A DNA stretch of 64,000 bases, from NCBI GenBank assembly GCA_035468985.1, contig DATISF010000047.1, positions 57,359 to 121,358 on the forward strand, written 5' to 3'. A program made the position numbers and the translations under genes. Of this stretch, positions 26,266 to 37,539 are shown one piece after another. The notes beneath the pieces are model-generated. The model ran no database searches. It saw nothing but the letters and a program-made list of their open reading frames with translations, and was not told the origin of the DNA. Source of the stretch: DASVHS01 sp035468985. GTDB taxonomy: Bacteria; Acidobacteriota; Thermoanaerobaculia; Gp7-AA8. Positions within the stretch are counted from its first letter, which is position 1; each line of letters begins with the position of its first letter.

Positions 26266-26718
26266 TCAAACACCGTGCAACTCAAGCTCCTTGTAATCCT
26301 CGGGAGTCATCGACGACTCGCTCAGCCGCTTCTGAATCCGTTCTTCGTTCCAGACGATCAGATGATCCTGGTTGCCGATGACCACAACGTCGTCCTTGAT
26401 TGCGGCGACGTCACGCAAGACCGCGGGCACGAGAAGGCGGCCCTGCGCGTCGAGCGAACTGGCCTGGCCGTAGTAGTTCACGCGCTCCAGCAATTTCTGC
26501 TTGGCGAGCGAGGTCGATGGAACGTTGGCCAGGCGCTCCGTGAAATCGAGCCAGACCGGCATCGGATAGATGAGGGCGCGGGCGCCATCCTGCGACGTGA
26601 TGAAGCAATCGCGGCCGTACTTCTCCTCGATGAGCTTGCGGAAGTCGACCGGGACCTTGAGACGGCCTTTATCGTCGACGGTCGCGGGGGCATGCCCCAT
26701 CAGGACAGTGAGTTCCAC
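26266..26718 (-). CDS. mraZ: Transcriptional regulator MraZ
   Basis: 150 residues from GTG 26718; ATG 26700 (MGHAPATVDDKGRLKVP) is an alternative that matches many MraZ N-termini. Neither has a clear Shine-Dalgarno site. Two SpoVT/AbrB-like repeats with the DxxGR signature: VDDKGRLKVPVDFR and SLDAQGRLLVPAVLRD. MraZ represses its own dcw operon by binding direct repeats upstream; such repeats are visible at 26749-26772. Head gene of the cluster that ends at ftsZ. Confidence 0.96.
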   Translation of the reverse strand: MELTVLMGHAPATVDDKGRLKVPVDFRKLIEEKYGRDCFITSQDGARALIYPMPVWLDFTERLANVPSTSLAKQKLLERVNYYGQASSLDAQGRLLVPAVLRDVAAIKDDVVVIGNQDHLIVWNEERIQKRLSESSMTPEDYKELELHGV

Positions 26719-26742
26719 GAGCAGTAGAGCCTTTGAAGGACC

Positions 26743-26772
26743 GTTCTACCACTCGTAACCACTCTTGTCCAC
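26743..26772 (-). promoter_or_regulatory. dcw promoter overlapped by three MraZ boxes
   Basis: On the minus strand TGGACA (26771-26766), a 17-base spacer and TAGAAC (26748-26743) make a good sigma70-type promoter. GTGG occurs three times at an exact 10-base period (complement CCAC at 26749, 26759 and 26769), the arrangement known for MraZ operators, and covers the -35 and spacer. Predicted start of transcription is near 26736. Confidence 0.75.
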
Positions 26773-26819
26773 AAAAATCCACGGATGCAGCACCGGCTCA
26801 GGGAAGCTCGGCACAACTC

Positions 26820-27433
26820 GTCATCCTGAGTCGGCGAAGCGCGACGAAGGATCTCAGAATGCCAAAACGCCTGCCATTTCGAGATCCTTCGCCGGCTTCG
26901 CGGCTCAGGATGACGTGAACAACCACTTGCGCGGAGGTTCCCCAGCTCGTCCAGCGTTCCCAGCCAACGAACCTGAACACAACTCGTCATCCTGAGTCGG
27001 CGAAGCGCGACGAAGGATCTCACGATGCCAAAACGCCTGCCATCTCGAGATCCTTCGCCGGCTTCGCGGCTCAGGATGACGTGAACAACGACTTGCGCGG
27101 AGCTTCCCCAGCTCGTCCAGCGTTCCAGCCAGGGAACCTGAACGCAACTCGTCATCCTGTGTCGGCGAAGCGCGACGAAGGATCTCAGGATGCCAAAACG
27201 CCTGCCATTTCGAGATCCTTCGCCGTCTTCGCGGCTCAGGATGACGTGAACAACCACTTGCGCGGAGGTTCCCCAGCTCGTCCAGCGTTCCAGCCAACGA
27301 ACCTGAACGCAACTCGTCATCCTGAGTCGGCGAAGCGCGACGAAGGATCTCAGAATGCCAAAACGCCTGCCATTTCGAGATCCTTCGCCGGCTTCGCGGC
27401 TCAGGATGACGTGAACAACCACTTGCGCAAAGG
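26820..27433. repeat. Four-copy tandem array of the family A palindromic repeat
   Basis: Units begin with GTCATCCTG at 26820, 26986, 27151 and 27316, so the period is 165-166 bases. Each holds a palindrome of about 95 bases (GTCATCCTGAG...CTCAGGATGAC with inner GAAGGATCTC/GAGATCCTTC) and about 70 bases of shared spacer (CTTGCGCGGAGGTTCCCCAG and following). This fills most of the 762-base gap between mraZ and the DUF1232 gene; open frames through it on both strands are repeat artefacts. Confidence 0.95.
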
Positions 27434-27446
27434 TTCTGTCTAGCGG

Positions 27447-27476
27447 ATGGACTCCCGGCTGAAGCCGGGGGCTCCA
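27447..27476. repeat. Hairpin repeat, family C
   Basis: ATGGACTCCCGGC and GCCGGGGGCTCCAT form an imperfect palindrome just before the 3' end of the DUF1232 gene. It could serve as its terminator, though without a T tract. Confidence 0.7.
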
Positions 27477-27480
27477 TCGC

Positions 27481-27957
27481 CTACGGCATCTTCTTCTTGA
27501 GCTTATCCGCCACTTTGTCCGTCACCAGACGATCCGCACCGCTCAGCACCTTGCGCATCGACTCGAGAAGATCGCCGTGGCCGCTCCAATGCTCGCGCAG
27601 GATCTCCGGATCGGTATCGCTGAGCATCTTGTTGAGGACGTAGACCGCGAATACGAGATCATCGAGGAATCCGATCGGACCGACGATCGCTTCCGGCACG
27701 ATGTCGAACGGAAAGATGAAGTACGCAATCCCGCTGCCGAGGAGCACCTTGTTCTTGCCGCTCACACGCGCGTCTGTCGTCAGGCGCCACAGAAGGATGA
27801 ATACATCGGGAACGAGCAGGAGATAGTCCCCGAATCGTTCCGCGAGCGCTCCCCTTCGTTCGAGATACGCGTGGATGCGCTGTCGCAACCGGTCATAGAA
27901 CCGGTTGGCGCGACCGGCCGGCATCGGCACAAGATCGTCATGCGTTTGAACTGTCAT
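27481..27957 (-). CDS. DUF1232 (YkvA-like) protein
   Basis: 158 residues from ATG 27957, preceded by GGGAGG six bases upstream. The DUF1232 core is clear: NKVLLGSGIAYFIFPFDIVPEAI followed by GPIGFLDDLVFAVYVLN, with a short membrane-like hairpin. An Arg-rich N-terminal extension of about 60 residues precedes it and a Lys-rich tail follows. The molecular function of the family is not established. Its start lies 20 bases inside the preceding gene on the same strand, so the pair is probably co-translated. Confidence 0.85.
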   Translation of the reverse strand: MTVQTHDDLVPMPAGRANRFYDRLRQRIHAYLERRGALAERFGDYLLLVPDVFILLWRLTTDARVSGKNKVLLGSGIAYFIFPFDIVPEAIVGPIGFLDDLVFAVYVLNKMLSDTDPEILREHWSGHGDLLESMRKVLSGADRLVTDKVADKLKKKMP

Positions 27958-28426
27958 TGGACCCTCCCGTTGCGATCGGCAGATCGGCGCCGCCTCGTCC
28001 GAGGGTCACCGCCAATCCACCGTCGATGATCCAGATCTTCTGGATGTCTGCAGATACGAAGCCCGGCAAAAATCGGTCCAGCGACATCACCAGGGTCGCC
28101 GGTTCTTCATACGTTACGAGATCTTTGGGCAATCGGTTCTTGATGAGTCCGAAGAGAATCGATGGGACCGGTAACCCCGCCGCGGACGCGTTGCGCAAAG
28201 GAACGCGAACGGTCGTTCCGCTCGCGCGGATCTCCGTGATGTCGACCGCAAACGGAACGGCGATGAACTTGCGGATGATCCCTTCCACGCGCAACAAACC
28301 GTTCGAAAACCGAAGACCGATTTTTTCGATCGGCTCGGTGCGGCCGATCATCGACCTCACCATTCCGTTGAGCTTGTCACCGTCGACCCGGACCTCGAGT
28401 GAATCCCACTCGACGAAATGAGCCAT
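27938..28426 (-). CDS. Conserved hypothetical protein
   Basis: 162 residues from ATG 28426 (MAHFVEWDSLEVRVDGDKLNG) with AGAGG nine bases upstream; the upstream frame extension crosses the carB promoter and is rejected. No signal peptide. The sequence alternates predicted beta strands (GLRFSNGLLRVEGIIRKFI, PFAVDITEIRASGTTVRVPL), suggesting a lipid-binding-like or SMP-like beta-rich fold, but no family can be assigned. It overlaps the DUF1232 gene by 20 bases and is divergent from carB with overlapping -10 regions near 28459-28466. Confidence 0.65.
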   Translation of the reverse strand: MAHFVEWDSLEVRVDGDKLNGMVRSMIGRTEPIEKIGLRFSNGLLRVEGIIRKFIAVPFAVDITEIRASGTTVRVPLRNASAAGLPVPSILFGLIKNRLPKDLVTYEEPATLVMSLDRFLPGFVSADIQKIWIIDGGLAVTLGRGGADLPIATGGSNDSSNA

Positions 28427-28458
28427 CGTTTGGAACCTCTGCTGCAGTTGTTCCGAAG

Positions 28459-28464
28459 TATTAT
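28459..28464 (+). promoter_or_regulatory. -10 box (TATTAT) for carB, predicted leaderless
   Basis: TATTAT ends eight bases before GTG 28473. The complementary strand reads GATAATAC at the same place, so the divergent hypothetical gene may start from overlapping sequence. Confidence 0.5.
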
Positions 28465-28472
28465 CAGCGCGC

Positions 28473-31703
<3,231 letters not shown>

Positions 31704-31736
31704 ACACCCCCTTCGAACGTCCCGTAACCAATCTCG

Positions 31737-33053
31737 GTGAGACTCCGCTCAATCCTTTTCTCTTTTCTTCTGGCGTCTTCGGTGGCACAGGCACAGTTCA
31801 TCGTCGCTCCCACGCCGAAGGCCGGCCAGCCGTTTCAGATCCGCATCGATGGGCCCTCTCCCAGTTGTCCGCAACCGACGGACCCACAAGTCTTCATCGC
31901 CGGCAAGAACATCTTCCTGACGTTCAGCTCGTCGTTGGGCTGTCCGTTCCCTCTGTTCTCGTCATGGGTCACTTCGGTCGACATGCCCGGTCTCGCCGCG
32001 GGCACGTATCACCTCGAAGTGCGGCTCGTCGGCGGGACGGTCATTCGATATGCCGTGGCGGACATGACCGTGACCGGTCCTCCGCCGGGCATCGAGATCT
32101 CGCCGACATTCGACGCGAACGCGGGGAATCGCGTCGTGAGCATTCGCGGGTCGTTTCCGTGCTGCACGACGCCGGCCGTTCTTTTCGGAACGAAACCGGC
32201 CGAGGGCGTGGAGCGGATCAGCGAAGGTGAGCTGCATGCAGTCGTTCCGCTTCAGACGAACGTGACCGTCGTCGACGTCACGGTGCGCGGCGACAGCGAC
32301 ACGTACACGCTCCCCTCGGGCTTCACGTACGTTCGCGACTACGTTCCGATTCTGATCCCGGTATACACGAACCGGCCGGTGCCGGGCGCGTTTGGATCGC
32401 TCTGGCAGACCGAACTACGCTTCCTGAATCGATCGAACGTGTCGTTGATCCCGGGAGTCGACATTCTTTACGCCGGTGGCGACTTTCCGCCAGGCCGCGT
32501 CCAGTCTCCGACCGTGACTCTGCCGCGCGATGACGTTGACTCCCCTCCCGTGGCCCTGGCCTGGATCCGTGGTGAGCTCGCCCCGTTCGTCTCCGTGCAA
32601 CTGCGCGTCCGCGATTTGTCGCGGCAGGCGGAAACGTGGGGCACGGACATTCCCGTCGTCTTCGGCAGCAGGTACGACCTGAATCTTCTCGACATTCCTG
32701 CGCGCGAAGGCTTCCGGTCGTTGTTGCGCATCTATTCGGCGGTGTATGGCGGTTGCTGCGGCGTCATCGTGAAGTTCCGGACGCCGGAGGGAGACGAGCT
32801 CGCCACGCGATCACTCCAGCTGCAACACCCGAATGGCTCGATCGGCGGACTGGTCCCGGCACCGTACAAGCGTGAAGGTTCGCGCGAGCTGCCGCTGCAG
32901 CCCGCATACGCCGAGATCGATCTGGCGTCGATTCCCGAGATCGCCGGGCACGATTCGGTGTGGATTCAGATCAACGCAACGATGGCCTCATGGGCGCTCG
33001 TCAGCGTGACGAACGACGCGACGCAGCACGTCACGATCATCAACCCGCGTTGA
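31737..33053 (+). CDS. Secreted protein with an IPT/TIG-like domain, function unknown
   Basis: 438 residues from GTG 31737 with a Sec signal peptide cleaved near VAQAQ (residues 1-20). Early region has Cys-rich loops (CPQP, LGCPFP). Residues about 115-200 (PPPGIEISPTFDANAGNRVV, then PSGFTYV) look like an IPT/TIG immunoglobulin fold. The C-terminal 230 residues are beta-rich and end IMAS-like with WALVSVTNDATQHVTIINPR. The -10 element before it is uncertain (TAACCA six bases upstream). Its stop abuts the convergent stop of the next gene with no gap and no terminator. Confidence 0.7.
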   Translation: MRLRSILFSFLLASSVAQAQFIVAPTPKAGQPFQIRIDGPSPSCPQPTDPQVFIAGKNIFLTFSSSLGCPFPLFSSWVTSVDMPGLAAGTYHLEVRLVGGTVIRYAVADMTVTGPPPGIEISPTFDANAGNRVVSIRGSFPCCTTPAVLFGTKPAEGVERISEGELHAVVPLQTNVTVVDVTVRGDSDTYTLPSGFTYVRDYVPILIPVYTNRPVPGAFGSLWQTELRFLNRSNVSLIPGVDILYAGGDFPPGRVQSPTVTLPRDDVDSPPVALAWIRGELAPFVSVQLRVRDLSRQAETWGTDIPVVFGSRYDLNLLDIPAREGFRSLLRIYSAVYGGCCGVIVKFRTPEGDELATRSLQLQHPNGSIGGLVPAPYKREGSRELPLQPAYAEIDLASIPEIAGHDSVWIQINATMASWALVSVTNDATQHVTIINPR

Positions 33054-33932
33054 TTACAGCTGCACGTTCAGGAACAGCTTCCGGTTCGCCAGCTCGGTCT
33101 TGAACGCGTTGATCGCCCGGATCGTGTACTGCACGCGTTTGCCTCCCGCCGACTTATGGGCGGGGCCGGACATCTGGCGGTGCGGGCGCGCGGCTCCCGG
33201 TTTGCGCGAACGGAACGACGTGGACGAGAACGGCGACGGCTTCTCGAACTCGACCACGAGCTCGTCGACCATCACGTCCGTGCCGCCGAGGTAGCGGAAA
33301 TCCCATTCGATCCCTTCCGCGGCGCGGAGAGTGACTTCCTCGGGATTGACGCTGATGAACACCCGGCCACCGCCCTGTTCGATGTCGACGCGGATCGGCA
33401 CCGTGCGGGTCACGAACTCGGTCACGTCCTCGGGACGGATCAGCCGGTCGGATGACGCGGGCGGCGCGGCGCTCAGCGACGGTGCCGCGGCACGAGCCGG
33501 AGCGGGGATGAACGACGACGGACGTGGCTTGTCGACGCCCTGCGGCAACCACGCGGCGACAGGAGTTCCGTTCGAGTGGACGCGCGGCCGCGGCCGGCGG
33601 GTGCGCGTCTTCTTGGGCGGCTCGGCCGGCCGCGGAACGGGCGGCACGTGACGCGCAACGGGCGCTTTCGCATGCGAGGGCGCGACCGCCACCGGCTTCG
33701 CCGGCGGGGCTGCCGCGGCGCGTTTTGCGGCCTTCGTCACTTTGCCCGCAGGTTTCGGCGCCGGTTTCGCCGGCTTCGCCGGTTTCTTCGCCGATCTGGC
33801 TGGGGCAGCTGGTTTTCGGGCAGCGACCTTCTTCTTGATCGCTCGGGCGGCACTCTTGACGCGGGCGGCTATTTTCGCGGTTGCGCGCCGGCTCGCGGCG
33901 GCGGCCCTCTTCTTCCCCTGCACCTTCGCCAT
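33054..33932 (-). CDS. Histone H1-like basic N-terminus fused to a unique C-terminal domain
   Basis: 292 residues. Residues 1-90 are almost only Lys, Ala, Pro and Arg (AAKRAAAAPPAKPVA, KKPAKPAKPAPKPAGK), like bacterial histone H1-type proteins, so DNA or RNA binding is likely. A Pro/Arg linker follows to about residue 160. The final 130 residues form a non-repetitive domain with predicted beta strands (VPIRVDIEQGGGRVFISVN, WDFRYLGGTDVMVDELVVEF) that I cannot assign. Convergent with the TIG-domain gene. Low-complexity composition alone does not prove nucleic-acid binding. Confidence 0.7.
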   Translation of the reverse strand: MAKVQGKKRAAAASRRATAKIAARVKSAARAIKKKVAARKPAAPARSAKKPAKPAKPAPKPAGKVTKAAKRAAAAPPAKPVAVAPSHAKAPVARHVPPVPRPAEPPKKTRTRRPRPRVHSNGTPVAAWLPQGVDKPRPSSFIPAPARAAAPSLSAAPPASSDRLIRPEDVTEFVTRTVPIRVDIEQGGGRVFISVNPEEVTLRAAEGIEWDFRYLGGTDVMVDELVVEFEKPSPFSSTSFRSRKPGAARPHRQMSGPAHKSAGGKRVQYTIRAINAFKTELANRKLFLNVQL

Positions 33933-34003
33933 CGGATCTCTCCCCCGGGGCTAAAAATGAATGGCGCAATATAGCAGCGGCTCAGCTGTTCCGCCAGAGA
34001 GAT

Positions 34004-34765
34004 TTAGCCAAAGACCCCGGCGACGCTGAATCCGCCATCCACCGCGATGCACTGGCCCGTGATGTACGAGGCCGCGGGGAGGCAGAGAAACGCCACAAGT
34101 CCTGCTACCTCTTCGATTTCGCCCACACGGCCTGCCGGTGTTCGAGCCAGGATCTTCTCCAGTCGGACGGGGTCGTTCAGGACCGGTTCGGCCAGAGGAG
34201 TGCGGATGTACCAGGGGGCGACGGCGTTGACACGGATGTGGTCTTTCGCCCACTCCGCCGCCATCGAACGGCTCATCTGAACGACCGCTGCCTTGCTCAT
34301 CGCGTACGGCGTGCCGGTTCCGAGATTTCGAAACGCGGCCACCGAGACGACGTTGACGATCGATGCATCGCCCGACTCTTTCAGCCGCGGATAGGCCGCA
34401 CGGCACATTGCGAACACGGCGTCCTGATTCGTTTCGCGGAGGTGCACGTACTCCGCTTCGCTGTAATCGGCGGTCGGTTTCCGGATGTTGGTTCCGGCGT
34501 TGTTCACGAGGATGTCGAGCGTGTCGAGACCGGCGAAGATCGCATCGCGATCCTCGGCGTTGGTGACATCACCCCGCGCGGCGCGCGTGCCAGGCCGTGC
34601 CGCCGACCATCCGCGGAGCCGGTCTCCGTCGCGCGCAACTCCGATCACCGTCGCGCCGAATCGCAGCAGCTCATCGGCGATCCCGAGTCCGATGCCGCTT
34701 GTGCAACCGGTGACGAGGGCGATCTTTCCCTGCAGTGACCAGCGATCGGTTGGTGCGCTACCCAA
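34004..34765 (-). CDS. Short-chain dehydrogenase/reductase (tropinone reductase-like)
   Basis: 253 residues. Cofactor motif VTGCTSGIGLGIADEL, NNAG (ILVNNAGTNIRKP), catalytic Ser in NVVSVAAF and YxxxK in PYAMSKAAV, then the ending SYITGQCIAVDGGFS. Classical NAD(P)-dependent SDR; the TGCTSGIG and TNIRKP features resemble plant-type tropinone reductases and gluconate dehydrogenases, so substrate is open. The start is TTG 34765, within the last codons of glmM (8-base overlap), making it the last gene of the murA-glmM operon. Confidence 0.85.
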   Translation of the reverse strand: MGSAPTDRWSLQGKIALVTGCTSGIGLGIADELLRFGATVIGVARDGDRLRGWSAARPGTRAARGDVTNAEDRDAIFAGLDTLDILVNNAGTNIRKPTADYSEAEYVHLRETNQDAVFAMCRAAYPRLKESGDASIVNVVSVAAFRNLGTGTPYAMSKAAVVQMSRSMAAEWAKDHIRVNAVAPWYIRTPLAEPVLNDPVRLEKILARTPAGRVGEIEEVAGLVAFLCLPAASYITGQCIAVDGGFSVAGVFG

Positions 34766-36092
34766 TCTCGTCCCTCAAGATATCCCGCAATTCTTCTGCG
34801 ATCCGCTTGATCTGCTTCTCGTCCTCTCCCTCCACCATCACCCGCACGAGATTCTCCGTGCCCGAGTAGCGGACAAGAATACGACCTCGCGTGCCGAGTT
34901 GCTCGAGCGCTTTCTGGAGCGCGGCCTGATACCGCGGCAGCGAGTCGAGCGGCGGTTTCGATCCCACTTTCTGATTGAGAAGCAGCTGCGGCATCGGCGC
35001 AAACGTGCGGAGCTTCGAGAACTTCACCGGCAGCCCGGCCAGGATCTCGCCGAACACCAGCGCGGTGTGGATTCCATCGCCCGTCGAATGGACCGTCAGG
35101 TCGATGATGTGCCCCGACTGCTCGCCGCCGAGGATGACGTCGTTGCCGAGCATCAGCTCGAGGACGTATTTGTCGCCGACCTGCGCGCGCAGCAGGCGGA
35201 TGCCATCGGCCACGAGCTGCCGCTCAAATCCGAAGTTCGACATCACCGTGGTCACCACGGCGTTGCTCTTCAACGTTCCCGAGCGGCGCAGATGCTGCGC
35301 CCAGAGGTAGATGATCTCGTCGCCGTCGCGAATCCGTCCGGAATCATCGGAGAAGATCGCCCGGTCGGCATCGCCGTCGAATGCCACGCCGAAGTCGGCG
35401 TTCTGCTGCACGACCACTTCGGCGAGCCGCTGGGGATGGAGCGCTCCCGATTTCTCGTTGATGTTCCGGCCGTTCGGCTTGTCGTGAATGATGACCACTT
35501 CTGCGCCGACTCTGCGGAACACCTCCGGCGCGATGCGGTACGCCGCACCGTACCCGGCATCGAGCACGACCTTCCGTCCGGCAAGCGCACTCGGACGAAC
35601 GCCGGAGATGAGAAAGCGTTCGTATGATTCGATGAGCTCGTTCGACTCTTCGATCGGCGTGTCGGGCACGCTGACGTTCTCGCGCCGGATTGCACGCAGC
35701 TCGTCTTCGATCTGTTCCTCGATCGCATCAGCGACCTTCATCCCGTCATGGCCGAAGATCTTGACGCCGTTGTCTTCGAACGGATTGTGCGATGCGGAGA
35801 TCGAGATTCCGGCGACTGCATCCGTCGTGCGGCAGAGGTATGCCGTACCGGGCGTCGGAATGACGCCGATGAGAATCGCTCTTCCGCCTCCCGCCTCCAG
35901 GCCCGCCGACAAAGCGCGCGCGATCTCAGGGCCGGACTCCCGCGTGTCGATTCCGAGGAGCACCAGCGGCGATGGCTGGTTCGCGCGCAAGCGGTGGCCG
36001 AGCGACTCGCCGAGGGCGAACATCGTTGCCTGATCGAGCGGATATTCGTGGGCCTTGCCGCGAATTCCGTCGGTTCCAAAAAGGACCCTCAT
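34758..36092 (-). CDS. glmM: Phosphoglucosamine mutase
   Basis: 444 residues from ATG 36092 (MRVLFGTDGIRGKA), overlapping the cdaR stop (ATGA); the frame upstream of it runs through cdaR and is rejected. Active-site serine in GISISASHNPFEDNG, metal loop VAFDGDADRAIFSD, sugar-binding GEQSGHI and phosphate-binding RYSGTENLVRVM. It interconverts glucosamine-6- and -1-phosphate for UDP-GlcNAc. The cdaA-cdaR-glmM order is the conserved cluster in which GlmM can bind and modulate CdaA. Confidence 0.97.
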   Translation of the reverse strand: MRVLFGTDGIRGKAHEYPLDQATMFALGESLGHRLRANQPSPLVLLGIDTRESGPEIARALSAGLEAGGGRAILIGVIPTPGTAYLCRTTDAVAGISISASHNPFEDNGVKIFGHDGMKVADAIEEQIEDELRAIRRENVSVPDTPIEESNELIESYERFLISGVRPSALAGRKVVLDAGYGAAYRIAPEVFRRVGAEVVIIHDKPNGRNINEKSGALHPQRLAEVVVQQNADFGVAFDGDADRAIFSDDSGRIRDGDEIIYLWAQHLRRSGTLKSNAVVTTVMSNFGFERQLVADGIRLLRAQVGDKYVLELMLGNDVILGGEQSGHIIDLTVHSTGDGIHTALVFGEILAGLPVKFSKLRTFAPMPQLLLNQKVGSKPPLDSLPRYQAALQKALEQLGTRGRILVRYSGTENLVRVMVEGEDEKQIKRIAEELRDILRDEIG

Positions 36093-36775
36093 TGTTTCTG
36101 GCTCGTCTCCGTTTCCGCCGGTGGGTTCGGACCCACCTCGGCCAGCACGGGCACGGTCACCTGCGTCGTGAGCGGGGCGATGATGCGTACGAGCGGCGTA
36201 TCCGACACGACGGGAACGTTCTGCACAAACGTGGCCGTACGCCCGGTCATGTTGATCCGCTCGGTCGACACCTCGCTCATCTTGATGATCTGCGACGCCG
36301 GCCCGGACACGAGGGCCCGGTCGGGATCGAGGGTCAGATCGCCGACCAGGTATCCGGGCGGCGGCTGGCCGATGAGAAACGGACGGATCAGCACCGTGCG
36401 CTGGCGAAGGGCCTCCACGTGAAACTGCAACTTGCTCGGATCGATGGCGACCACTTCGATGTCGGATGGCTTGTGAACGGCTTGAGGACGGATCGTGATC
36501 GTCACGTCGCCGCTCTGCTGGATCCAGCTGACGTCGACCGGAACGTCGAGCGTCTGCGACGAAACGGAACTGATGTCCGACGCGCGGCCGCGGAGGCGGA
36601 CGCTGACGGTATCGGGAACCGGCGTGGTGATGACGAACTCGCGCGGGGGGCCCACGATCGAAAGCGGCGCAGCGAAACGCCGCTCGATGACGCGCTCGAG
36701 ACGCGGAGCGGAGACGAAGAACCACACGCCGAACGCCAGAACGACCGCCACCACCTTCAGGGTCAGGTCCTTCAT
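36089..36775 (-). CDS. cdaR: CdaR-like YbbR-domain protein
   Basis: 228 residues: an N-terminal membrane anchor (VVAVVLAFGVWFFVS) followed by about two YbbR-type beta domains (VPVDVSWIQQSGDVTITIRP and INMTGRTATFVQNVPVVS). YbbR/CdaR proteins regulate the diadenylate cyclase encoded next to them. ATGA-type overlaps join it to cdaA upstream (36772-36775) and glmM downstream. Fewer YbbR repeats than the Firmicute protein. Confidence 0.88.
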   Translation of the reverse strand: MKDLTLKVVAVVLAFGVWFFVSAPRLERVIERRFAAPLSIVGPPREFVITTPVPDTVSVRLRGRASDISSVSSQTLDVPVDVSWIQQSGDVTITIRPQAVHKPSDIEVVAIDPSKLQFHVEALRQRTVLIRPFLIGQPPPGYLVGDLTLDPDRALVSGPASQIIKMSEVSTERINMTGRTATFVQNVPVVSDTPLVRIIAPLTTQVTVPVLAEVGPNPPAETETSQKQ

Positions 36776-37539
36776 CGGCCCGCTCCGAAACGCTCGTTCA
36801 GCAATTGCAGGAGCATGTTGCGGTCGAGATTCTCGTACAGCTTCCCTTCGCTCGCGGCCGCAATCGATCCGTTCTCCTCGGAGATGACGATGAGCAACGC
36901 ATCGCTCTCCTCGCTGAGGCCGAGCGCCGCGCGATGACGTGTTCCGTGGGCGAGTTTCGGATCGGCCGCCATCGTCAACGGAAGGAACGCTCCCGCGGCA
37001 ACAATGCGGCTGCCGCGGACGATGACCGCTCCGTCATGCAGAGGACCACCCGGCGTGAAGATCGAGACGAGCAGCTCCGCCGTCACCAGCGCATCGAGCG
37101 GCTTCGCTCCCTCTTCGTACATGCGCAGGGTCTGCGCGCCTTCGATGGCGATGAGCGCACCGATGCGCTTCGCCGCGAGCGTGACGCACGCGTCGAGAAT
37201 GGCCTCGAACGGGACGCCGGCTCGCCGGCGAAAGAGCGCCAGCAGCGGATTGCCGCCCACGCTTGCCAGCGCACGGCGAATCTCGTGCTGGAAAAGGACG
37301 ATGATGGCGAACGGCAGATAGAAGAGGATCTCGCGCGAGATCACTTCCAGCGCGCTCAGCTCGAACGCGCGGGCGATGAAAAACGTCGAGGCCAGCAGCA
37401 TCAGGCCGATCGAGATCTGCATGGCGCGCGTGCCGCGGATCAGATTGAGGATGCTGTAGATGATCACGGCGACGAGCAGGACGTCGATCGCATCGCGCCA
37501 GGTGAAGTGAAGCGACAGCAGGCGGTCGAAGAAATTCAA
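36772..37539 (-). CDS. cdaA: Diadenylate cyclase CdaA (c-di-AMP synthase)
   Basis: 255 residues. Three N-terminal membrane segments (to about residue 85) and a DAC domain with both catalytic motifs: D169-G-A (PLHDGAVIV) and R201-H-R (GTRHRAALGLSE). It makes c-di-AMP from two ATP. In this operon c-di-AMP synthesis is translationally chained (folP-cdaA-cdaR-glmM, each overlapping the next by four bases) to cell-wall precursor enzymes, consistent with the known link of c-di-AMP to turgor and wall homeostasis. Confidence 0.95.
   Translation of the reverse strand: MNFFDRLLSLHFTWRDAIDVLLVAVIIYSILNLIRGTRAMQISIGLMLLASTFFIARAFELSALEVISREILFYLPFAIIVLFQHEIRRALASVGGNPLLALFRRRAGVPFEAILDACVTLAAKRIGALIAIEGAQTLRMYEEGAKPLDALVTAELLVSIFTPGGPLHDGAVIVRGSRIVAAGAFLPLTMAADPKLAHGTRHRAALGLSEESDALLIVISEENGSIAAASEGKLYENLDRNMLLQLLNERFGAGR

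Noticed and set aside
26820..27433. Possible CRISPR array
   Set aside because: The unit is 165 bp, nearly identical throughout including the spacer, palindromic and without cas genes nearby.
26700..27477. Open frames with repeated peptides on both strands (for example ILRSFVALRRLRMTSC)
   Set aside because: They arise from the fourfold 165-bp tandem repeat; their peptide repeats simply mirror the DNA unit.
36093..36725. N-terminal extension of glmM
   Set aside because: Lies within cdaR; GlmM begins at MRVLFGTDGIRG with an ATGA overlap.
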